A stretch of 64,000 nt of DNA from Hufsiella arboris (lineage in GTDB: Bacteria > Bacteroidota > Bacteroidia > Sphingobacteriales > Sphingobacteriaceae): assembly GCF_009834875.1 (NCBI RefSeq), contig NZ_WVHT01000001.1:62001-126000 (forward strand), given 5' to 3'. The translations under genes and the position numbers were made by a program. The notes under the pieces were generated by a model, which saw only the letters and a program-made list of their open reading frames with translations, had not been told where the DNA came from and did not search any database. Each line of letters begins with the position of its first letter. The first letter of the stretch is position 1. Below, piece after piece: positions 58,246-64,000 of the stretch.

Positions 58246-58698
58246 CTATTTAATTGATAACACATAACGAACCATTTCCTTCGCATCAGCCTCGCTTACC
58301 TGTGGGTGTGCTGTCATTGGAACCTCGCCCCAAACGCCTTTTCCACCCTCAATAATCTTCTTGGCGAGCAAGCCAATATTGTCCTCGTTGTTTGTATATT
58401 TTTTTGCAACGTCTGCATACGCTGGTCCGACCAGTTTGTCGTGTTCGCGGTGGCAGGTCAAACAATCCGATTTTTCGATCAGTGCTTTGCCGGCTTCACT
58501 GCCTGAAGAGGTTACACCAGCATCTTCATGCCTGTCGGTTCCGATATTATTTGCTGTCGTATCAGCGTCTGATTGTTGCGATTTGGCACTTTGGTCTTGT
58601 GAGTAGCTGCTGTCAGTTCCTGAACTTTGTTCTGACGAATTGTTGTTACAAGCCCAAACAACCATACAAAAGCCTGCAATGACGAATAGTTTTTTCAT
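58246..58698 (-). CDS. c-type cytochrome lipoprotein
   Basis: The 150-residue protein has a lipoprotein signal with modified Cys17 (VWAC), an Asn/Ser/Asp-rich linker (about 18-70) and a monoheme domain with CLTCH (79-83) and axial Met128 in VPMTAHP. It is close to GMC oxidoreductase, gluconate-dehydrogenase-like and DUF1080 genes and most likely takes electrons from the sugar dehydrogenase. Eight bases separate it from the isomerase gene upstream. Confidence 0.9.
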   Translation of the reverse strand: MKKLFVIAGFCMVVWACNNNSSEQSSGTDSSYSQDQSAKSQQSDADTTANNIGTDRHEDAGVTSSGSEAGKALIEKSDCLTCHREHDKLVGPAYADVAKKYTNNEDNIGLLAKKIIEGGKGVWGEVPMTAHPQVSEADAKEMVRYVLSIK

Positions 58699-58706
58699 AT
58701 TTTAAT

Positions 58707-59762
58707 TTATTTTAATCCTAGTATTTGAGCGTTTAAATCCTTATCAGAACCGGCAGATGCAAAATCATCAAAGGCTTTTTCTGTTACCCTGATAATGTGA
58801 TCCTTAATAAACCGGGCGCCTTCCCGAGCGCCGTCTTCCGGATGTTTTATTGCACACTCCCATTCTAAAACGGCCCACCCTTTATAATCATATTCGGCCA
58901 TCTTGCTGAATATTGCGTTAAAATCTACTTGTCCGTCGCCTAAGGAACGGAACCGTCCGGCTCTTTTCAGCCAATCCTGGTAGCCTCCATAAACACCTTG
59001 TTTACCGGTGGGATTAAATTCGGCATCTTTAACATGGAACATTTTAATTCGCTCATGATAAAAGTCGATGTATTCGAGGTAATCCAGGCATTGCAAAATA
59101 AAATGCGACGGGTCATATAACAGACAGGCACGTGAATGATTGTTCACCTTCTCCAGAAACATCTCGTAGGTGATGCCGTCATGGAGATCCTCACCAGCAT
59201 GAATTTCATAACACAGATCGACGCCCACTTCATCAAATTCATTCAATATAGGCGTCCACCTGTTAGCTAATTCGGTAAAGCAATCGTCTACAAGACCTGC
59301 CGGACGCTGTGGCCACGGGTAAACAGTATGCCACATCAGCGCTCCGCTAAAAGTAACATGCGCGTCTAATCCCAGGTTTCGGGATGCTTTCGCTGCATAT
59401 TTTAGCTGCTGAACAGCCCATTCCTGTCTCGCCTTGGGATTATTTTTTACCGCGTCAGGTGCGAAAGCGTCAAATAACTTATCATAAGCTGGATTTACAG
59501 CGACCAGCTGACCCTGAAGGTGAGTAGATAGTTCGGTAATTTCCAGACCGTAGCTATTGATCAGACCCTTGTAGTCATCTGCATAAGTTTTGCTTTCTGC
59601 AGCTTTCTGGATATCGAAATAAGAAGTATCGTTTGTCGGGATCTGGATGCCTGCAAATCCAAGGTCTTTTGCCCATTTGCAAATCGACTCGATAGTATTA
59701 AATGGTGCCTGGTCACTTACAAATTGTGCTAAAAAAATTCCCGGGCCTTTTAGTGTTGTCAT
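58707..59762 (-). CDS. TIM-barrel sugar isomerase/epimerase-type protein, cytoplasmic
   Basis: The 351-residue protein is an AP_endonuc_2-type TIM barrel without a signal peptide, so it acts in the cytoplasm. Likely metal-site residues are in DLCYEIHAGEDLHDGITYEM (about 213-232), LLYDPSHFILQCLDY and MFHVKDAEFNPTG. It is followed by the cytochrome gene and preceded by a cytoplasmic Gfo/Idh/MocA gene (9 bases), an arrangement typical of inositol- or keto-sugar-type pathways. Confidence 0.86.
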   Translation of the reverse strand: MTTLKGPGIFLAQFVSDQAPFNTIESICKWAKDLGFAGIQIPTNDTSYFDIQKAAESKTYADDYKGLINSYGLEITELSTHLQGQLVAVNPAYDKLFDAFAPDAVKNNPKARQEWAVQQLKYAAKASRNLGLDAHVTFSGALMWHTVYPWPQRPAGLVDDCFTELANRWTPILNEFDEVGVDLCYEIHAGEDLHDGITYEMFLEKVNNHSRACLLYDPSHFILQCLDYLEYIDFYHERIKMFHVKDAEFNPTGKQGVYGGYQDWLKRAGRFRSLGDGQVDFNAIFSKMAEYDYKGWAVLEWECAIKHPEDGAREGARFIKDHIIRVTEKAFDDFASAGSDKDLNAQILGLK

Positions 59763-59771
59763 ACGGTAGTA

Positions 59772-60923
59772 TTAAAAGTCTGTCCATTTATTATCCGATT
59801 CGCCGGATTCTATTACTTTTTCAATAAAGGTCATTCCTCTGATTCCCTCTTCAATGCCTGGATAATCCAGCCATTGTGCTTCGGGCTGCTTATTTTCTTT
59901 TCTCGCATTAAGCGTTAACGCGAAATTGCGATACAGGTTAGCAAATGCTTCCAGGTAACCTTCAGGGTGTCCGGATGGTGTGCGTGAATTATGAGCAGCG
60001 AACGCGCTCACATACCCGGTACCGGTCCGCCATATTTCCGCAGGTTTATCCAGCCATTTCAGCTGCAAAGTATTTGCATCAACCTGTTGCCACTCGATTC
60101 CGCCTTTTTCACCAAAAACCCGTACTTTAACGTTATTCTCTTCCCCGGCGGCAATCTGCGTTGCAAAAAGAACGCCACTCGCGCCATTGTTGAATTTCAG
60201 CAGCGCAGCTCCGTCATCATCCAGCTTCCGGCCTTTTACAACAATATTGATATCAGCGCATAACTTTGTAACCTGCAATCCGCTGACATACTCGGCCAGG
60301 TTGAATGCGTGTGTTCCGATATCTCCCATAGCGCCTGCTTTGCCGCTTTTCGACGGATCGGTGCGCCAGGCAGCTTGTTTATTGTCCTTATCTTCTTCAA
60401 ACGTACTTAACCAGCCCTGCGGGTATTCAACATACACTTTACGGATAGCACCTAATTTTCCCGAAGCGACGATTTGACGCGCTTCTTTAACCATCGGGTA
60501 CCCGGTATAAGTATGGGTCAGGCATAACAGGCGACCGGTTTCTTCAGCAACCTTCTTCAAATCCAAAGCTTGCTGAAGTGTAAGGGTCATCGGCTTATCC
60601 AGGATAACATCAAAGCCTTTACGCATCGCTTGTGCAGCAGGGTCGAAATGAACATGGTTTGGTGTAACGATACTGACAACCTCCATTCTTTCTGATTCAG
60701 GAAGTTTGCTTTCAGTATCAAACATTTGTTCATAAGACTCATAAACACGGGATGGATTCAAACCTAATGAAGAACCGCTTTCGCGGGATTTCGCCGGATC
60801 ACTGCTAAATGCACCGCAAACCAGCTCGTACTCATCGTCAATTCTGGCGGCAATACGATGAACGGCACCTATAAATGCACCTTTCCCACCGCCGATCATT
60901 CCTAATTTTAGCTTTTTCTTCAT
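59772..60923 (-). CDS. Gfo/Idh/MocA oxidoreductase, cytoplasmic (second of three)
   Basis: The 383-residue protein has an N-terminal NAD(P) site (LGMIGGGKGAFIGAVHRIAA) and the active-site segment VILDKPMTLTLQQA, where the usual EKP is DKP; the lysine is kept. No export signal is present. It could oxidise or reduce the imported keto-sugar. Eight bases separate it from the gluconate-dehydrogenase-like subunit gene upstream. Confidence 0.9.
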   Translation of the reverse strand: MKKKLKLGMIGGGKGAFIGAVHRIAARIDDEYELVCGAFSSDPAKSRESGSSLGLNPSRVYESYEQMFDTESKLPESERMEVVSIVTPNHVHFDPAAQAMRKGFDVILDKPMTLTLQQALDLKKVAEETGRLLCLTHTYTGYPMVKEARQIVASGKLGAIRKVYVEYPQGWLSTFEEDKDNKQAAWRTDPSKSGKAGAMGDIGTHAFNLAEYVSGLQVTKLCADINIVVKGRKLDDDGAALLKFNNGASGVLFATQIAAGEENNVKVRVFGEKGGIEWQQVDANTLQLKWLDKPAEIWRTGTGYVSAFAAHNSRTPSGHPEGYLEAFANLYRNFALTLNARKENKQPEAQWLDYPGIEEGIRGMTFIEKVIESGESDNKWTDF

Positions 60924-60931
60924 AGCAATTC

Positions 60932-61501
60932 TTAGGTAGCCCAGGCCTTATCTCCTTTTTTGTAAGGCATACAACCATCGTATCTTCCAGGAACTGCCGA
61001 ATAGCGAAGCGCCTGTGTACAGCCAATTTCCGACGTGAAGTAACCCAGCAAGGTTAATTCCTTCATCATACGGAAATAGTGATTTGCTTCTTCGGGTTTC
61101 TTTTTCGACTGATAATCTTTTTGCTCTTTATCCAACTGGACTAACAGCTCAGTTTTTTGCTTCGGATCCAATTCCACGAATTTCTTCGAGAACTTTTTAT
61201 CCGATGCATTGTCAAGCTCCTTAATGCCTTTTTCGAATACTTTTTGATCCTCCGGCGTATAGCAATCCTGAACCATAAGCGCCATAAACGCGCCTACTTT
61301 CGCTGCCTTTGCACCCGGAGTGCTTGTTGTTGGTAAAATTGTGTCAGCAACTTCATCCAGGAACGCTACCTGGTCTACATCGAATTCGTTGTTGAACTTT
61401 TTAGCTTTAGGCTTGCAACTCATATCAACAAACAAGTTGGCACCTAATACGGTTCCGCCAAGTAACCAGGCTACTTTTGTTACGGCTTCTCTTCTGTCCA
61501 T
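60932..61501 (-). CDS. gluconate 2-dehydrogenase subunit 3-family protein
   Basis: The 189-residue protein starts with the twin-arginine-like MDRREAVTKVAWLLGG and continues with VAFLDEVADTILPTTSTPGA, the family signature near residue 44. Members are the small partner of FAD-dependent GMC sugar dehydrogenases and help export or assemble the flavoprotein. The GMC gene lies two genes upstream, so they probably form one complex (GDH large subunit, this subunit, cytochrome). Confidence 0.9.
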   Translation of the reverse strand: MDRREAVTKVAWLLGGTVLGANLFVDMSCKPKAKKFNNEFDVDQVAFLDEVADTILPTTSTPGAKAAKVGAFMALMVQDCYTPEDQKVFEKGIKELDNASDKKFSKKFVELDPKQKTELLVQLDKEQKDYQSKKKPEEANHYFRMMKELTLLGYFTSEIGCTQALRYSAVPGRYDGCMPYKKGDKAWAT

Positions 61502-61521
61502 AATTATTTCATTAGTTGAAA

Positions 61522-62982
61522 TTAAACACCGAGGCTCCAGCCTTTGCGGTATTCGCGTTTAACATATTGGTTAGCTTCGTCAAAATTGGTAACGCGCATA
61601 TTAGCGTTATCCCATAATAATTTAATGTATCGGCCAGGATAGTCAAAGCCGCCTTGCGGACGTGGCTTTTTAACATCGAAACCGCGTATTGCCAGGTTAG
61701 CCATCAACAACGCTTCCGTTAGCGGGCCGGCGATTTCAAACGGAGAGCTTAGTTCATTCTTGCCATAGCCGGCAATACAAGCCTCTACCCATTGTCCGTA
61801 ATGACCTTCGGCCTGTCCGGGAACACGTTTATATTTTTCTGCGACCTGGATGTTTTCATTTCGGCTGAGTGGCAGCAATCTTGGGTTGTCACTATAAGTA
61901 CTACACATCAGTTTGCCTTTTGTGCCAATAAATAAAGTACCGTTTCCTCCATCTCCAAAAACGTCGTTTGCACCTAACTCTTCTGGTCTTTCAGGTTGGA
62001 TACCTCCATCCATCCAGTGGAGAGTAACAGGTCCTTTTGTTTTATCTGTCTTAGGGAAAGTCAGGGTAACGTGACTTGACGGCGGGCAGCTTTCAGGGAA
62101 ATATCCGCGCTTAAACTCATCCACATAAACGGAACCAACACTGGCTTGCACGTCTGTAGCGTACTTTAAGTTCAAAACACTAAACGGGGCTTCAATCAGG
62201 TGACAGCCCATATCGCCGAGTGCTCCGGTTCCATAATCCCACCAGCCACGCCAGTTAAACGGAACCAGTTTGTCGACGTACTCCTTATAAGGCGCTGTAC
62301 CGAGCCATAAATCCCAATCGAGTTCGGCAGGAACACTGCCTTTTGTTCCAGGCCATGGAATACCCTGCGGCCAAACGGGACGGTCGGTCCAGGCATATAC
62401 CGTATGAACATCGCCGATGAGGCCGGCGTCATACCATTCTTTCATTTTACGCGGACCGTCGTTCGATGCCCCCTGGTTACCCATCTGGGTGACAACCTTG
62501 TACTTTTTTGCAGCTTCGGTTAAGGCTCTCGCTTCGTAAATATCATGTGTTAACGGCTTTTGAACGTATACATGCTTTTTCTGTTGCATGGCAGCCAGCG
62601 TGATAATGGCATGGTTATGATCAGGCGTTGAAACAGAGACAGCATCAAAGTGCTTGTGTTCCTTATCAAACATTTTGCGCCAGTCCTTATAATATTTAGC
62701 CTGTGGAAATGCTTTAACGGAAGCTGCCGCACGGCGATCGTCGACATCGCAAAGGAATGCAATTTCAGCTTTACCGCTCTTGTAAAAATTTGCGATATCG
62801 CTCTGCCCTTTTCCGCCTACGCCTACTCCGGCGATAATCAGTTTATCGCTCGGGGCTGTGTAACCCTTGCCGCCTAAAACATAGCGCGGGACTATCATAA
62901 AACCAGCAGCCGCTATGGCTGCAGATTTTACAAACTCTCTTCTGGATGTACCGTCTCCATGAGAGATCTTTTTGTCTTCCAT
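61522..62982 (-). CDS. Gfo/Idh/MocA oxidoreductase, exported (third of three)
   Basis: The 486-residue protein starts with TSRREFVKSAAIAAAGFMIV, twin-arginine-like, and has the NAD(P) motif AGVGVGGKGQSD and VYVQKPLTHDIYEA, where the usual EKP is QKP; the lysine is kept. The C-terminal half is long (about 170-480). Eleven bases separate it from the GMC gene. It is likely the periplasmic partner in keto-sugar handling, but its substrate and direction are unknown. Confidence 0.9.
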   Translation of the reverse strand: MEDKKISHGDGTSRREFVKSAAIAAAGFMIVPRYVLGGKGYTAPSDKLIIAGVGVGGKGQSDIANFYKSGKAEIAFLCDVDDRRAAASVKAFPQAKYYKDWRKMFDKEHKHFDAVSVSTPDHNHAIITLAAMQQKKHVYVQKPLTHDIYEARALTEAAKKYKVVTQMGNQGASNDGPRKMKEWYDAGLIGDVHTVYAWTDRPVWPQGIPWPGTKGSVPAELDWDLWLGTAPYKEYVDKLVPFNWRGWWDYGTGALGDMGCHLIEAPFSVLNLKYATDVQASVGSVYVDEFKRGYFPESCPPSSHVTLTFPKTDKTKGPVTLHWMDGGIQPERPEELGANDVFGDGGNGTLFIGTKGKLMCSTYSDNPRLLPLSRNENIQVAEKYKRVPGQAEGHYGQWVEACIAGYGKNELSSPFEIAGPLTEALLMANLAIRGFDVKKPRPQGGFDYPGRYIKLLWDNANMRVTNFDEANQYVKREYRKGWSLGV

Positions 62983-62993
62983 AGATCCAAAGA

Positions 62994-64000
62994 TTAAGAG
63001 AAGTTCATTTTTTTCAATTCTTTCACCGCATGGTCAACAGCACGTGCTGTCAAGGCCATATAGGTTAAGGAAGGATTTTGACACGCTGAAGAAGTCATCG
63101 CGGCACCATCGGTTACATAAACATTTTTCGCATCCCAAACCTGGTTAAACTCGTTCAAAACCGAGGTCTTTGGATCACGTCCCATACGTGCCGTTCCCAT
63201 TTCATGGATACCCATTCCCATGGTATAACCTCCATCGTAAGTATGAACATCTTTAACACCCGCTGCTTCAAGCATTTCCGCAGCATCGGCCATCATATCC
63301 TTACGCATTTTGTGCTCGTTATCTCTGATTTCGCAATCGATGTTGAGAACAGGGAGACCCCATTTATCTTTTTTAGTCTTATCTAAAGTGATCTTATTAT
63401 CGTGATAAGGAAGTGTTTCCCCGAAGGCACCAAGTCCCATCGACCAGTGACCGGGTTCTGTCAGTGCATCCTTAAACTCGCCGCCGATATTCATCTCAGC
63501 GATGTCACGACTCCAGTTTTCTCTGCTGGAACCGCCTTGATATCCGAAACCGCGGATATAGTCGCGTTTTTCGCCGTTAAGATTTCTGAAGCGCGGAACA
63601 TACACGCCATTCGGGCGTCGGCCATAGTAATATTTATCATCATAACCTTCAACCCGTCCGGCTGCGCCGCAGCGGAAATGGTGGTCGATCAGATTGTGGC
63701 CGAGTTCTCCGCTGCTGCTTCCTAATCCGCCGTCCCAAACATCAGTTGCCGAGTTCATTAATAACCAGGCTGAGTTTAGTGCTGAAGCGTTCACAAAAAT
63801 CACTTTCGCGAAATACTCATAAGTTTTATTTGTTTCCGCGTCAATGATTTCAACTCCTTTAGCTAGCTTGGTATCCTTATCGTAAATAATACTTTTTACA
63901 ATTGAGAACGGGCGCAACGTTAAATTACCTGTCGCTACGGCAGCTGGCAAAGTTGATGATTGCGTACTGAAATACGCTCCGAAAGGGCAACCCAGCCAGC
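62994..64000 (-). CDS. GMC family oxidoreductase, FAD-dependent sugar dehydrogenase (N-terminal part outside window)
   Basis: The frame continues past the window edge; the visible part is the C-terminal 335 residues. It begins with the CPFGAYFSTQSSTLPAA stretch and contains the GMC C-terminal features: FVNASALNSAWLLMNSATD, HDNKITLDKTKKDKWGLPVL and, near the end, DGAAMTSSACQNPSLTYMAL (the FAD-binding NPxxT segment). This is the large subunit of glucoside 3-dehydrogenase or gluconate dehydrogenase type. It is the first gene seen of the sugar run and sits next to its probable partners. Confidence 0.9.
   Translation of the reverse strand, partial: WLGCPFGAYFSTQSSTLPAAVATGNLTLRPFSIVKSIIYDKDTKLAKGVEIIDAETNKTYEYFAKVIFVNASALNSAWLLMNSATDVWDGGLGSSSGELGHNLIDHHFRCGAAGRVEGYDDKYYYGRRPNGVYVPRFRNLNGEKRDYIRGFGYQGGSSRENWSRDIAEMNIGGEFKDALTEPGHWSMGLGAFGETLPYHDNKITLDKTKKDKWGLPVLNIDCEIRDNEHKMRKDMMADAAEMLEAAGVKDVHTYDGGYTMGMGIHEMGTARMGRDPKTSVLNEFNQVWDAKNVYVTDGAAMTSSACQNPSLTYMALTARAVDHAVKELKKMNFS

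Overview
The window (64 kb, roughly 40% G+C, no rRNA, tRNA, CRISPR array or insertion sequence seen) is typical chromosomal DNA of a Bacteroidota bacterium, most likely Sphingobacteriaceae (Mucilaginibacter/Pedobacter type). The evidence is an alternative complex III (act) operon fused to an aa3-type cytochrome oxidase operon, promoters of the Bacteroidota form TTG-N19..24-TAnnTTTG, a SecA of 1100 residues, two-domain TlpA/DUF4369 and SirB1-like proteins, and many DUF1080 and Gfo/Idh/MocA proteins. Genus is inference; no 16S gene is present.

Layout. (1) 1-16.0 kb, minus strand: one respiratory operon, actABCDEF (quinol:cytochrome c oxidoreductase), ctaC and ctaD (oxidase subunits II and I), then ctaA, ctaB, two subunit III genes, subunit IV, SCO and a DUF420 gene cut by the window edge. 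It starts at a clear promoter near 16.1 kb and carries a terminator-like hairpin between ctaD and ctaA. (2) 16.2-24.6 kb: single genes on both strands, including a deoxyhypusine-synthase-like protein lacking the catalytic lysine, an Omp85-type barrel, a methyltransferase, a SirB1-like protein, prfB with an intact programmed +1 frameshift, a DUF937-like protein and pgi. (3) 24.6-34.1 kb, minus strand: secA, a lone receiver protein, an M20 amidohydrolase, a secreted unknown, dnaG, yraN and a glutamine cyclotransferase. (4) 34.2-44.1 kb: a secreted unknown, purD, a TlpA-like reductase with an arginase-family protein, an SDR, a SerB phosphatase fused to a collapsed SerA with an ACT domain, ilvE, and an AsmA-like protein. 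(5) 44.1-52.4 kb, plus strand: miaB, a sigma-54 activator, lptE, an acidic protein, secG, groES-groEL and an MscS channel. (6) 52.4-64 kb, minus strand: a tightly packed run of sugar genes.

How the parts work together. Region 1 is a whole electron-transfer branch: quinol to ActB/ActA/ActE hemes to the CuA subunit to subunit I, with heme A synthesis (CtaB, CtaA) and copper delivery (SCO) in the same operon. Region 6 looks like a 3-keto-sugar pathway: a GMC flavoprotein with a gluconate-2-dehydrogenase-subunit-3-like partner and a c-type cytochrome lipoprotein would oxidise sugar C3; DUF1080 proteins would cleave the keto-glycoside; TIM-barrel isomerases and NAD-dependent Gfo/Idh/MocA enzymes would process the product; and a NupG-type permease would import it. 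Several of these proteins carry twin-arginine-like or other export signals, so oxidation and cleavage would occur in the periplasm. This cluster is the best candidate for an incompletely described system here. Other notable points are the catalytically altered homologues (16.3 and 37.5 kb), the SerB-SerA fusion, and near-leaderless promoters.
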